A DNA stretch of 64,000 nucleotides from assembly GCF_015355755.1 (NCBI RefSeq), contig NZ_JACVEE010000002.1:62001-126000 (forward strand), written 5' to 3'. The DNA comes from Nocardia sp. XZ_19_385. Lineage in GTDB: Bacteria > Actinomycetota > Actinomycetes > Mycobacteriales > Mycobacteriaceae. Positions 1 through 8,330 of the stretch are shown here, piece by piece. The notes under the pieces are model-generated. The model was not told the DNA's origin and made no database searches. It saw only the letters and a list, made by a program, of their open reading frames with translations. Positions within the stretch are counted from its first letter, which is position 1. Each line of letters opens with the position of its first letter. The position numbers were made by a program, and so were the translations under genes.

Positions 1-745
1 CCGTTCCGCGGTACTTGTGGATCAGCTCGGCCCACAGCAGTGGCCGCATCAGGAAGTCGATCGGCGTCACACACACCACCTCTGCGCCGAATTGCATGGG
101 CACACTGAGGAATCCGACCATGCCCATGTCATGGAACAGCGGCAGCCAGCTGACCATCACATCCTGATCGAGCTGGTATTTGACGCGGTTGAACATGTCG
201 TAGGCGTTGACGAAGAAGTTGCCGTGCGTGATCTGCACGGCCTTCGGCACGCCGGTCGACCCGGAAGTCAACTGCTGTAGGGCGATATCGGCTTCACCGG
301 TCGGCAGCGGGTCGGTGTCGGGGCCGTCGGGTAGCTGATCGATGCGGACCACCGTGATCCCGCGTTCCCGCAGGATCGGTTCGGCGGCTTCGAACGGAGC
401 GCCGAGCACGACGGCCCGCGCCTCGATCATGTGCAGCACGGTCTCGGTGTCGCGCGCCCACACCACCAGATCGGTGCGCGGTGTCGGCTGGTGCAGCATG
501 GTGATCGAGGCGCCGCGCATCCAGATGGCCTGGCAGACCGGGGCGATATCGACCGGCATGCCCGCGAGCACGCCGACCGCGTCACCGTGCCCGATCCCCG
601 CCTCGGCCAGCCCGCCGGCCATGCGCCGGGCGAGCCGGTGGATCTCACCCCAGGTCTGGCGTTTCGGCGCGTTCGGCTCGCCGGTCACCAGCCCTCGCCG
701 GGAAGACTGTGCCGTCGCGTACATCTCGTCGGTGAACCTGCTCAA
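1..745 (-). CDS. Pks16-like fatty-acyl-AMP/CoA ligase, N-terminal part (cut by window edge)
   Basis: Activates a fatty acid as acyl-adenylate for lipid or polyketide-type assembly. From a TTG at 745 the frame reads [16 protein letters not shown] and stays open for 248 codons to the window edge. The P-loop-like adenylation motif [12 protein letters not shown] is intact, followed by [16 protein letters not shown], a form typical of fatty-acyl-AMP ligases. The N-terminus closely resembles M. tuberculosis Pks16 (Rv1013), an acyl ligase despite its name, which also sits near ispE and pth in that genome. The C-terminal domain is outside the window. Transcribed leftward, 89 bp from the end of the acyltransferase gene behind it. 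Acid substrate unknown; AMP-ligase versus CoA-ligase activity cannot be decided from this part. Confidence 0.88.
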   Translation of the reverse strand, partial: MSRFTDEMYATAQSSRRGLVTGEPNAPKRQTWGEIHRLARRMAGGLAEAGIGHGDAVGVLAGMPVDIAPVCQAIWMRGASITMLHQPTPRTDLVVWARDTETVLHMIEARAVVLGAPFEAAEPILRERGITVVRIDQLPDGPDTDPLPTGEADIALQQLTSGSTGVPKAVQITHGNFFVNAYDMFNRVKYQLDQDVMVSWLPLFHDMGMVGFLSVPMQFGAEVVCVTPIDFLMRPLLWAELIHKYRGT

Positions 746-834
746 CGTCCGACTCCCTCATCGCCGTGCCGGGCTGTTCCTCTCCAACTATCCCGCGCCA
801 CCCGACCGGCGTTAACCCGTTTCGCCGCAACGAG

Positions 835-1494
835 TCAGCGCGGGGCGAAGTGGGCGGCGTAGCGGTCGACGTAGGGGCGGCCGGAGCGGGCGGCGAGTTC
901 GCGCATCAGTTCGTCTGTGGCGGTGCGCGGGGTGGTCTGCTGGTCGGCGGCGAAGTAGTAGCGGGGCGCGCCGATGCTGATGCGAATCTTGGCGGGTCGC
1001 AACATCTTGCTGCCGCGCGGGTTCATGCGGTCGGTGCCGGACAGGACAACCGGGACGACCGGGGCGCCGGTGACCATGGCGACGCGCAGCGTGCCGGTGC
1101 GGCCCCGGTAGATCCGCCCGTCCGGCGAGCGGGTGCCCTCCGGATGAATGGCCCAGATTCCGCCCGCCTCCAGGATATTGGTGGCCGCGGCCAAGGCGTC
1201 GGCGGCCGCGGTGCCGCCGGTGCGGTCGACCGGGACCTGGCCGACGACGGTGTAGAACCAGCGCTGGAAGCGGCCCTTCAGGCCGGTCCCGGTGAAGTAT
1301 TCCTGCTTGGCCAGGAAGGTGACGCGGCGTGGGAGGATCAGCGCCAGATACATCGAATCGATCACCGCGAGATGGTTGGCCGCGATGATGACCGGGCCAT
1401 CCGCCGGAACATGGTGCAGGCCTTCCACCTTCGGCCTACCCAGCAGCCGCAGCAGCGGCCCGAGCAGGACGTGTTTGAAAAGCCAGTACCACAT
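835..1494 (-). CDS. 1-acylglycerol-3-phosphate-type acyltransferase (PlsC family)
   Basis: Transfers an acyl chain to a glycerophospholipid acceptor at the inner membrane. The 219-residue protein has the catalytic H-x4-D motif (NHLAVID, residues 40-46) and the acceptor-binding HPEGTRS motif at 117-123, in the usual spacing. The N-terminus (WYWLFKHVLLGPLLRLLG) is hydrophobic and could anchor it. The ATG at 1494 has a good Shine-Dalgarno GGGAGGA 7 nt upstream. It diverges from a TetR gene across a 74-bp region carrying two near-identical palindromes, so control by that regulator is likely. Physiological acyl donor and acceptor cannot be read from sequence. Confidence 0.9.
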   Translation of the reverse strand: MWYWLFKHVLLGPLLRLLGRPKVEGLHHVPADGPVIIAANHLAVIDSMYLALILPRRVTFLAKQEYFTGTGLKGRFQRWFYTVVGQVPVDRTGGTAAADALAAATNILEAGGIWAIHPEGTRSPDGRIYRGRTGTLRVAMVTGAPVVPVVLSGTDRMNPRGSKMLRPAKIRISIGAPRYYFAADQQTTPRTATDELMRELAARSGRPYVDRYAAHFAPR

Positions 1495-1519
1495 GGATAT
1501 TCCTCCCGAACAAGTTCTT

Positions 1520-1534
1520 GTAGACAGTGTCTAC
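1520..1534. promoter_or_regulatory. TetR operator 1 (palindrome)
   Basis: GTAGACAGTGTCTAC is a perfect 7+1+7 palindrome in the plsC/tetR divergent region. It lies in the predicted 5' leader of plsC, downstream of a minus-strand TACTCT hexamer (complement of 1541-1546) that could be its -10 box. Confidence 0.8.
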
Positions 1535-1543
1535 AGGACCAGA

Positions 1544-1558
1544 GTAGACACTGTCTAC
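1544..1558. promoter_or_regulatory. TetR operator 2 (palindrome)
   Basis: GTAGACACTGTCTAC differs from operator 1 only at the central base and is its exact reverse complement. The centres lie 24 bp apart. It overlaps a plus-strand TACACT hexamer (1556-1561) that fits a -10 box 7 nt before the tetR ATG, so tetR may be leaderless and directly repressible here. Confidence 0.8.
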
Positions 1559-1568
1559 ACTCAGCGCC

Positions 1569-2126
1569 ATGCCCGAGACCGAAACCCTGCGTGAGCGATT
1601 GATCGGCGTCGGCGTCGATCTGCTGGAAGAAGTCGGGGCCGGGCAGCTCGGCCTGCGCACCATCACGCGCGCAGCGGGTGTCTCGCACGGCGCGCCCCGC
1701 CGCCACTTCCCCACCCACCAAGCGCTGCTCGGGGCCATCGCCGCCCGCGGTTTCGCCGACCTCATCGACCAGTTCGGCCGGATCGACCCCGCCAATGCGC
1801 CACGAGACCGGCTGCGCGCCATGGCGATCGCCTACGTCGATTTCGCCTGCGGCCGGCCGGAAATGTTCACCCTGATGTTCCGGCACGACCTGCTGGAGGG
1901 CTCCGGCGAAAACCTCCGCGCCACCACACTGCCGATCTTCGACCAGCTCACCGCCCTGGTCGCGGAAGTCACGGGCGCCCCGGACCCCGCCGCGCGCGCG
2001 TTGGTCCTCTGGACCAACCTGCACGGCATCGCCACCCTGCAGGCCAACCGCAGCCTCGCGCTGATCGCGCCCACCGCCGACCCTGGCGCCCTCGTCACCC
2101 AGGTCCTCGAACTACACCTCGCCTGA
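1569..2126 (+). CDS. TetR family transcriptional regulator
   Basis: A 185-residue TetR-type repressor. The N-terminal helix-turn-helix spans about residues 28-58, with [17 protein letters not shown] as recognition region, followed by a C-terminal ligand domain (HDLLEG near 100, TNLHGIATL near 155) typical of the TetR_C_33/WHG type. The ATG at 1569 has no clear Shine-Dalgarno and lies 7 nt after a TACACT hexamer, consistent with a leaderless message. Two 15-bp palindromes immediately upstream are probable autoregulatory operators that would also cover the divergent acyltransferase promoter. Its 3' end overlaps the convergent rnz gene by 15 bp. The ligand is unknown; an acyl compound is a reasonable guess from the neighbour. 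Confidence 0.88.
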   Translation: MPETETLRERLIGVGVDLLEEVGAGQLGLRTITRAAGVSHGAPRRHFPTHQALLGAIAARGFADLIDQFGRIDPANAPRDRLRAMAIAYVDFACGRPEMFTLMFRHDLLEGSGENLRATTLPIFDQLTALVAEVTGAPDPAARALVLWTNLHGIATLQANRSLALIAPTADPGALVTQVLELHLA

Positions 2127-3047
2127 GCCACTACGGCGGGGCGGCAACGGGATTCGATCGAGGTCTTTCGCGACGACGATCTCGCCGGAGAAATGCTTCT
2201 CGGCTTCTTCGAGATGCGGGTCCAGGGACTGGTAGCGCTGAGAGAAGTGTGTCAGCACGAGTTTGCGGACGCCGGCTTCGGCGGCGACGCGGGCGGCTTG
2301 CGCGGCGGTGAGGTGGCCGTACTCCTCGGCGAGGTGCGCGTCGGCATCCAGGAAGGTGGCTTCGATGACGAGCATGTCGGCCCCCGCGGCCAATTCATAG
2401 ACGCCGTCGCAGAGGCGCGTGTCCATGACGAAGGCGAAACTCTGACCCGGGCGCGGCGTGCTGACCTCCGCGAGCGTGACAGTGCGGCCGTCGATTTCGA
2501 GGGCGCCCCGCTCCTGGAGGCGACCGATGTCCGGACCGTGCACGCCCAATGCGCGCAGGCGTTCGGGGAGCAGGCGCCGGCTGCCGGGTTCGGTGAGGCG
2601 GTAGCCGAAGGTGTCGACCGGATGGGAGAGCTGCACCGCCGCCATGGCGAACGGCGCGTCCGGCGCGTCCAATGGGCCGGCGGCGGCGATCGGGTGCGGA
2701 TGCAATTCCACATTCCGGCGGAAAGCCGTGGCGTTGCACAGCCTTTCGAAGTACATCTCGCCCGACGCCGGGTAGTAGGCGTGCACCGGGTGCGGCACCT
2801 TGTCCAGGTTGATGCGCTGCACGATGCCGGGCAGGCCCAGGCTGTGGTCGCCGTGGAAGTGGGTGATGGCGATGCGGGTGATATCGGTGACCGACACTCC
2901 GGCATAGGTCATCTGCCGCTGGGTGCCCTCGCCCGGATCGAACAGCACACCTTCCGGACCCCAGCGCAGCAGATAGCCGTTGTGGTTGCGGACTTTGGTG
3001 GGAACTTGGCTCGCGGTGCCGAGGACGACGAGTTCACGCTGCGACAT
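2112..3047 (-). CDS. rnz: Ribonuclease Z
   Basis: Zinc-dependent endonuclease of the metallo-beta-lactamase fold that trims tRNA 3' trailers. The 311-residue protein has the signature [12 protein letters not shown] with H63, H65, D67 and H68 as metal ligands, the early [13 protein letters not shown] segment typical of RNase Z, and later [13 protein letters not shown] and LTHFSQRY blocks supplying the remaining ligands. It begins 6 bp after egtE on the same strand and is probably co-transcribed with it, an unusual partner for a tRNA processing gene. Length matches the bacterial short-form family. Confidence 0.95.
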   Translation of the reverse strand: MSQRELVVLGTASQVPTKVRNHNGYLLRWGPEGVLFDPGEGTQRQMTYAGVSVTDITRIAITHFHGDHSLGLPGIVQRINLDKVPHPVHAYYPASGEMYFERLCNATAFRRNVELHPHPIAAAGPLDAPDAPFAMAAVQLSHPVDTFGYRLTEPGSRRLLPERLRALGVHGPDIGRLQERGALEIDGRTVTLAEVSTPRPGQSFAFVMDTRLCDGVYELAAGADMLVIEATFLDADAHLAEEYGHLTAAQAARVAAEAGVRKLVLTHFSQRYQSLDPHLEEAEKHFSGEIVVAKDLDRIPLPPRRSGSGEV

Positions 3048-3053
3048 CTGGCC

Positions 3054-4232
3054 CTACAGCCCGGCGACGGCCGCGACGAAGCGGTCGAGTTCGTCGAAGC
3101 TCACGAAGCAGTGCGGGGAGGCACGCACCACGGCGTCCAGGCCGCGGGCGGTCATGTCCAGCAGCGTGGAGCTCGCGTGGCTGACGGTGACGGTGATGTC
3201 CTGTGCCGCCAGGCGATCGCGCACGTCGGTGGCGGCGATGCCGTCGACGGTGAACGAGACGATGCCGCTGTGCCGCAGGCCGAGATCGCGGACGGTGACG
3301 CCGGGGATTTCCGGCAGCGTCTTGCGCAGGTGTTCGGCTCGGGCGGCGATGGCGGCGTACACGTCGGCGGGGCCGAGGTCGAGCAGGTAGCGCACGGCGG
3401 CGCCGAGGCCCAGCCGCCCGGCCACATCGCATTCCCAGAATTCGAAGCGGCCGGCGTCGGCTGCCAGCTGGTAGCTGTCGGGGCTGGTCCACTGTGCGCT
3501 GTGCAGGTCGAGCCGCTGCGGTTCCAGCGTGGCGGCCAATTCTGGGCGGACATACAGGAATCCGGTGCCGCGCGGGCCGCGCAGCCATTTGCGGCCGGTG
3601 ACCGACAGGGCGTCGACGTCGAGTTCTTTGGTGTCCAGGGGAATCTGGCCGGCGGACTGGCAGGCGTCGAGCAACACCAGCGCACCTGCCGAATGCGCGA
3701 TCCGGGTGGCCTCGGCGGCCGGGTTGACCAGGCCGCCGTTGGTCGGAACGTGCAGGACCGAGACCAGTTTCACGCGTTCGTCGACCATGTCGGCCATGGC
3801 GTCCAGGTCGAGCTGCCCGCTGGGATCGGTCGGGATCTGTTCGACCTGAGCACCCGTGACGCGCGCACGTTGCAGTGCGGCGATGCCGTTGGAGGCGTAG
3901 TCGGAGCCGGAGATCAGGATCCGGTCTCCCGGGCCCAGTGGCACGGAGTAAAAGAAATCAGCCCAGGCCCGGGTGGCGCTGTCGCTCAGCGCGATACAGC
4001 TCGGATCGGCGTTGATCAGTGTCCCGATATCGGTTTTCACGGCGGCAAGAGCGTCGAGGCGCTCGTTCGCCGCCCGGTAGCCACCCACCTCGGCTTCGCG
4101 CTGCAAGTGCCCGATGACAGTGTCGAGCACGACCTGCGGCGGCAGCGAAGAACCGGCACTGTCCAGGAAAACCAGCCCCGAATCGGACCTGCACCCCGGT
4201 GTATCGGCCCGCACGCGACTCTCGTCCAGCAT
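3054..4232 (-). CDS. egtE: Ergothioneine biosynthesis PLP-dependent C-S lyase EgtE
   Basis: Last step of ergothioneine synthesis: cleaves the hercynylcysteine sulfoxide C-S bond to release ergothioneine. It is a class V aminotransferase-fold protein of 392 residues, close to the usual 380-390. FLDSAGSSLPP opens the fold, VLLDACQSAGQ (D189, Q192) contacts the PLP ring and TGRKWLRGPRGTGF contains Schiff-base lysine K215. The ATG at 4232 is preferred; the open frame extends 78 codons further upstream, but that part is low-complexity and unlike the family. It is divergent from egtA rather than collinear as in mycobacteria, and rnz follows after 6 bp. Confidence 0.9.
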   Translation of the reverse strand: MLDESRVRADTPGCRSDSGLVFLDSAGSSLPPQVVLDTVIGHLQREAEVGGYRAANERLDALAAVKTDIGTLINADPSCIALSDSATRAWADFFYSVPLGPGDRILISGSDYASNGIAALQRARVTGAQVEQIPTDPSGQLDLDAMADMVDERVKLVSVLHVPTNGGLVNPAAEATRIAHSAGALVLLDACQSAGQIPLDTKELDVDALSVTGRKWLRGPRGTGFLYVRPELAATLEPQRLDLHSAQWTSPDSYQLAADAGRFEFWECDVAGRLGLGAAVRYLLDLGPADVYAAIAARAEHLRKTLPEIPGVTVRDLGLRHSGIVSFTVDGIAATDVRDRLAAQDITVTVSHASSTLLDMTARGLDAVVRASPHCFVSFDELDRFVAAVAGL

Positions 4233-4486
4233 GTCAACGACCCTAGCGCTTCCCGAGGCACTCGCGCTGCGGCTCGGTCCCCGCGTTGTCCCGCATCGAT
4301 ACACCGATCCGAGGTACCGCACGGCGCTCCTGGTCAGCCGTGAAGTTTGTTTGCTTGTCGGTTTCTTGTCGGTACCCCTCGCTAGGCTGGTTTGGGTCGG
4401 CCCGGCTCGAGTGGGCTCGCACAAGCAACACGAACCTACGGCGCTGGGCCCCAGCCCAGCCCGCACGAAACATGGTGGAGGTTGGG

Positions 4487-5806
4487 ATGGCGGTCACGCT
4501 CGCGAATTCGGTTTCGACCGGTCGCGTCACCACATCGGGGGAATTGTCCACGCGGGCCGCGGCGGAAGCCTACGTCGGCGGTGTCTGCTTCAAGCTGGGC
4601 CCACCCACGCTGATCGGTGCCGAACTCGAGTGGCTCACCGTGCAGGGTGAGTGTTCGGCATCCGGACCAGCCGCAGCGCCCCGCCCGCAGCTCACTGCAC
4701 TCGCCGCCGCTCTCGGACCCTACGCACCGCGGTCCATCGCCCCCGATTCACCGGCACACGCATTGCCCGGGGGCAGCCGGGTCACCATCGAACCCGGCGG
4801 TCAGATCGAACTCTCCAGCGCTCCGTTCGCCACCGCCGCACGCCTGTGCGAGCAATTGGCCCGTGATGCCCGCCTGCTGCGCGAACTCCTCGAATCCCGC
4901 GCCATCCGCACCGTCTCCCTTGCCGCCGACGCCGACCGGCGCCCCAAACGGTTGCTGCGACTCCCCCGCTATCACGCCATGGAGCAATCCTTCGGCGGCA
5001 TCGGCCCCTTCGGCAAGCTGATGATGTGCAACACCGCCGCCACCCAGGTCAGCGTGGACGCGGGCGCCGACCGCGCGGAAGTGGCCGCCCGCTGGAAAGC
5101 CCTGTACGTCCTGGGCCCGGCCCTGCTCGCCGCCTTCGCCTGCTCCCCTTTTCTGCGCGGCGCCCCCGCGGGCGCCTGGGCCTCCCAGCGCATGCGCACC
5201 TGGCTGCGCCTGGACTATGCGCGCACCCGCCCGCCCGCCGAGGACTGGTCCGACCCGATCGTCTCCTACAGCCGCTGGGCCCTCGATGTGCCACTGCTGT
5301 GCGTCCGCCAACCCGACGGTGACAGCTGGGCCGCGCCACCGGGGGCCACCTTCGCCGACTGGCTCTCCGGCGCTCTGGACGACGAAATCGGCCGTCGCCC
5401 CGACCTTCCCGACCTCGACTACCACCTGACCACCCTGTTTCCGCCGGTACGGGCATCCGGCCACCTCGAAATCCGTTATCTGGACGCACAACCCGAGGAC
5501 AGCTGGGCCACCCCGATCCACGCGGTCGAAGCCCTCATGTCCAGCCCGGCGGTGGTTGCCGAGGCGACGGCGCTCGCCGAACCGCTGGCCGGATGCTGGC
5601 TCGACGCGGCCCGCTGCGGACTCGCCGATCCCGAGATCCGGGCCATCGCGGCGGATCTGCTCGCCTTGGCCGCCGCGCATGCGGGAAATGCGGCCACGGC
5701 AACGGAACTCGACAACGCGTCGCGCCGATGTCGCCGGGGGGAGACCCCCACCGGTGATCTCCGATCTGCCCGCATTCCGACAGCCGGCAGCGGCAAAGGG
5801 GCCTGA
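4487..5806 (+). CDS. egtA: Glutamate-cysteine ligase EgtA
   Basis: Makes gamma-glutamylcysteine, the sulfur donor used by EgtB. The 439-residue protein belongs to the GCS2 glutamate-cysteine ligase superfamily. IGAELEWLTV carries the early acidic metal and ATP contact, PGGQIELSS is the family hallmark strand, and MMCNTAATQVSVD and HLEIRYLDAQP are further conserved blocks. The ATG at 4487 is preceded by GGTGGAGG 6 nt away, which makes it better than upstream in-frame starts. First gene of the + strand egt operon. The 254 bp between it and egtE must hold both promoters; TAGGCT at 4383 is a possible -10 box but has no convincing -35. Confidence 0.9.
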   Translation: MAVTLANSVSTGRVTTSGELSTRAAAEAYVGGVCFKLGPPTLIGAELEWLTVQGECSASGPAAAPRPQLTALAAALGPYAPRSIAPDSPAHALPGGSRVTIEPGGQIELSSAPFATAARLCEQLARDARLLRELLESRAIRTVSLAADADRRPKRLLRLPRYHAMEQSFGGIGPFGKLMMCNTAATQVSVDAGADRAEVAARWKALYVLGPALLAAFACSPFLRGAPAGAWASQRMRTWLRLDYARTRPPAEDWSDPIVSYSRWALDVPLLCVRQPDGDSWAAPPGATFADWLSGALDDEIGRRPDLPDLDYHLTTLFPPVRASGHLEIRYLDAQPEDSWATPIHAVEALMSSPAVVAEATALAEPLAGCWLDAARCGLADPEIRAIAADLLALAAAHAGNAATATELDNASRRCRRGETPTGDLRSARIPTAGSGKGA

Positions 5807-5862
5807 TCATGATGGCCCCTGCTCGACTATGCACAGTCATCCACAGGCGCGCGTCCCGCATT

Positions 5863-5904
5863 GCGCTGGGACGCCGGATGGGTGCGAATCCCCCATTCCA
5901 GCGC
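5863..5904 (+). other. Intercistronic stem-loop between egtA and egtB
   Basis: GCGCTGG (5863-5869) pairs perfectly with CCAGCGC (5898-5904), and an inner ATGGG (5878-5882) pairs with CCCAT (5892-5896). The structure starts 56 nt after the egtA stop and ends 26 nt before egtB. It contains GGGTGCGAATCCC, superficially like a tRNA T-arm, but there is no D-arm or anticodon arm. Possible roles are mRNA processing, stability or attenuation; none can be chosen from sequence. Confidence 0.5.
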
Positions 5905-5930
5905 GGATTCATCGACTCTGGAGAGTTCTC

Positions 5931-7280
5931 GTGACTACTGATCACCTACCCGCGACCGACAACAACGGCACCGAGCAGCTGCGGAGCCAGATCGCCGAAG
6001 TGCTCACGCGGGCACGTCAGCGGTCGCTGGCGCTGACCGATGTACTCGACGAAGACGAACTGGTGGCACAGCATTCGCGGCTGATGAGCCCTCTGGTGTG
6101 GGATCTCGCGCACATCGGCAACCAGGAAGAGCTGTGGCTGGTGCGCGATGTCGGTGGGCGCGAAGCGGTGCGCTCCGACATCGACGAACTGTACGACGCG
6201 TTCAAACACGCTCGCGCCAACCGTCCGGCCCTGCCGCTCCTGGATCCGACCCAGGCCCGGGGCTACGTCGGCACGGTCCGCGAGAAGGTGTGGGATGTGC
6301 TGGACGCCAGCGCCTTACGTGGTGACGCCCTGGTCGACGACGGGTTCGCGTTCGGCATGATCGCCCAGCACGAGCAGCAGCATGACGAAACCATGCTCGC
6401 CACCCACCAGTTGCGTACCGGCGCCGCAGTGCTCAGCGCAGCGCCCGCACCAGCTGGCACCGTGCCGAATCTCGTCGGCCGCGAAATCGTTATTCCCGCC
6501 GGTGAATTCACGATGGGCACCTCGACCGAGCCGTGGGCGCTGGACAACGAACGCCCCGCCCATCGCAAACACCTGCCCGGCTTCGCCATCGATGCGGTGC
6601 CTGTAACCAACGAGCAGTACCTGGCTTTCATCGACGACGGCGGCTACGAACGACCAGAACTGTGGTCCGAACGCGGCTGGGCACACCGCCAGGAGGCCGG
6701 TCTGGTCGCACCACAGTTCTGGGAACGCGACCCCGCCGGTCAGTGGTGGCGGCGCGTATTCGGGGTGCCGACCCCGCTGCACCCGAATCAGCCTGTCCTG
6801 CACGTCTGCTGGTTCGAAGCCGAGGCCTACGCGAACTGGTCCGGCAAGCGACTACCCACCGAAGCCGAATGGGAAAAAGCCGCACGCTACGACCCCGCCA
6901 CCGGCGCCTCCCGCCGCTACCCGTGGGGCGACAGCGAACCCGACTCCCGCACAGCCAACCTCGGCCAGCGTCTCCTGGAACCAGCGGAAGTCGGCGCCTA
7001 CCCAGCGGGCGCTACCCCGGCAGGCGTACACCAGCTCATCGGCGACGTCTGGGAATGGACCGCTTCAGGTTTCGACCCCTACCCCGGCTTCAACGCCTTC
7101 CCCTACAAGGAGTACTCGGACGTCTTCTTCGGCGGCGACTACCGCGTCCTCCGCGGCGGCTCCTTCGGCACCGACCCGGTCGCCTGCCGCAGCACCTTCC
7201 GCAACTGGGACCACCCCATCCGCCGCCAAATCTTCGCGGGTTTCCGCCTGGCCCGCGACCTGCGACCGGAGGAACTCTGA
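5931..7280 (+). CDS. egtB: Ergothioneine sulfoxide synthase EgtB
   Basis: Non-heme iron enzyme that joins gamma-glutamylcysteine to hercynine with O2, forming the sulfoxide. 449 residues. The DinB-like N-terminal domain supplies the iron ligands: H61 in WDLAHIGNQEELW and the HX3HXE motif H147-H151-E153 in AQHEQQHDETM. The C-terminal formylglycine-generating-enzyme-like domain follows from about residue 185, with PVTNEQY, RLPTEAEWE, GDVWEWT and a closing RILRGGSF-type strand (here RVLRGGSFG). The GTG at 5931 has GGAGA about 6 nt upstream. A 124-bp gap with a stem-loop separates it from egtA; egtC follows after 52 bp. Confidence 0.95.
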   Translation: MTTDHLPATDNNGTEQLRSQIAEVLTRARQRSLALTDVLDEDELVAQHSRLMSPLVWDLAHIGNQEELWLVRDVGGREAVRSDIDELYDAFKHARANRPALPLLDPTQARGYVGTVREKVWDVLDASALRGDALVDDGFAFGMIAQHEQQHDETMLATHQLRTGAAVLSAAPAPAGTVPNLVGREIVIPAGEFTMGTSTEPWALDNERPAHRKHLPGFAIDAVPVTNEQYLAFIDDGGYERPELWSERGWAHRQEAGLVAPQFWERDPAGQWWRRVFGVPTPLHPNQPVLHVCWFEAEAYANWSGKRLPTEAEWEKAARYDPATGASRRYPWGDSEPDSRTANLGQRLLEPAEVGAYPAGATPAGVHQLIGDVWEWTASGFDPYPGFNAFPYKEYSDVFFGGDYRVLRGGSFGTDPVACRSTFRNWDHPIRRQIFAGFRLARDLRPEEL

Positions 7281-7332
7281 TGCGCCGCAAATCAAGTCGT
7301 CACCCCCAGCGGCACTGCGGAGGTGGTCGCTG

Positions 7333-8268
7333 ATGTGTAGACATCTTGGATATGTAGGGCCCGAGACTGCTGTCGGCGAATTGCTCACTCGGGGATCGCA
7401 TTCCCTGCGGACGCAGGCGTGGGCTCCGCGTGAGATGCGGGGTGGCGGGACTATCAACGCGGATGGGTTCGGGGTCGCGTGGTGGCGGGTGGCCGAGCCG
7501 GCGCCTTCATCGGAGAGCGAGGGGGGCCAGGTGCTCACGGCGGGGCGCGGGGATATCTCCGGGCGGGGTGGTGTGCCGGACTCCGGGATCGGGGTCGGGG
7601 CAGGGCTGGTCGTCAGCAGGTATCGGAATCCGGATCCGATCTGGACCGATCCGGCGGTGGAAGAGGTTCTGCCGCAGTTGAAGTCGGGGTCGGTGCTGGC
7701 GTCGATTCGGTCGGCCACTGTGGGGATGCCGGTGGAGCGGGCGGCTTGTGCTCCGTTCCTGGGTGGGCGGTGGGCGTTCAGTCACAACGGTGTTGTGCCG
7801 CAGTGGCGGCGGGTGGTTACCGCTGTTTCGTCGGATTTGGATACCGCTGCGACGCAGTGGGGGGCGACGCGGTTGTTCGAGACGGCGCGGTTGCTGGAGG
7901 CGGAGGCGGCTACCGATTCGGCGGCGCTGTGGGTGCTGCTGGGTGAGCTGCTGGATTCGGCGGGGCCCGAAGGGTTCGTGGAGTCCCCCGGTGCGGCGCT
8001 GGCGCTGCTGGCTACCGCTGTGCTCACTCATGCGTCGGACGCGCGGCTGAACTTTCTGCTTGGCGACGGCGAACAGCTTTGGGCCACAACGGTTCACCAT
8101 GCGCTGTCGGCGTTGGTCACCGATGACTTCGCGATCCTGTCCTCCGAACCGTACGACGGCGATCCACGCTGGCAGCCGATTCCGGACCGAAGCTTGGTCA
8201 CGGCCCGTCCCGGCTTCCTCTCGGTGGAGCCGCTGGCGCGGGCCGACTCCCAGGCGGCCGCGCCGTGA
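7333..8268 (+). CDS. egtC: Gamma-glutamyl-hercynylcysteine sulfoxide amidohydrolase EgtC (enlarged)
   Basis: Class II glutamine-amidotransferase-fold hydrolase that removes glutamate from the EgtB product. The MCRHLGYVG start places Cys2 as the N-terminal nucleophile after Met removal; INADGFGVAW (41-50), SIRSATVGMP (124-133) and FSHNGVV (149-155) are the expected glutaminase blocks. GGAGG lies 9 nt before the ATG. At 311 residues it is much longer than mycobacterial EgtC (about 230). Most of the excess is a Gly/Ser-rich insert at roughly 55-95 and a helical Ala/Glu-rich insert near 165-225. Catalytic motifs are intact, so it is probably functional. Confidence 0.9.
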   Translation: MCRHLGYVGPETAVGELLTRGSHSLRTQAWAPREMRGGGTINADGFGVAWWRVAEPAPSSESEGGQVLTAGRGDISGRGGVPDSGIGVGAGLVVSRYRNPDPIWTDPAVEEVLPQLKSGSVLASIRSATVGMPVERAACAPFLGGRWAFSHNGVVPQWRRVVTAVSSDLDTAATQWGATRLFETARLLEAEAATDSAALWVLLGELLDSAGPEGFVESPGAALALLATAVLTHASDARLNFLLGDGEQLWATTVHHALSALVTDDFAILSSEPYDGDPRWQPIPDRSLVTARPGFLSVEPLARADSQAAAP

Positions 8269-8330
8269 ACCGGCCGCACGAATCTTCTTCCCTGGCAGCA
8301 CCTTCGAGTATCACCGAAAGGCGTACCACT

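Noticed and set aside
2193..4343. 716-codon open frame opposite rnz and egtE
   Set aside because: It is the antisense of two strongly supported genes, with no domain motif; long shadows are expected at this GC content.
3054..4466. Longer egtE starting at 4466
   Set aside because: The extra 78 residues are Ser/Arg/Thr-rich, cross the divergent promoter and are absent from the family; the ATG at 4232 gives the usual length.
5863..5904. Cobalamin riboswitch or tRNA gene in the egtA-egtB gap
   Set aside because: GGTGCGAATCC is suggestive, but no B12 box, no D-arm or anticodon arm, and the element is far too short for either.
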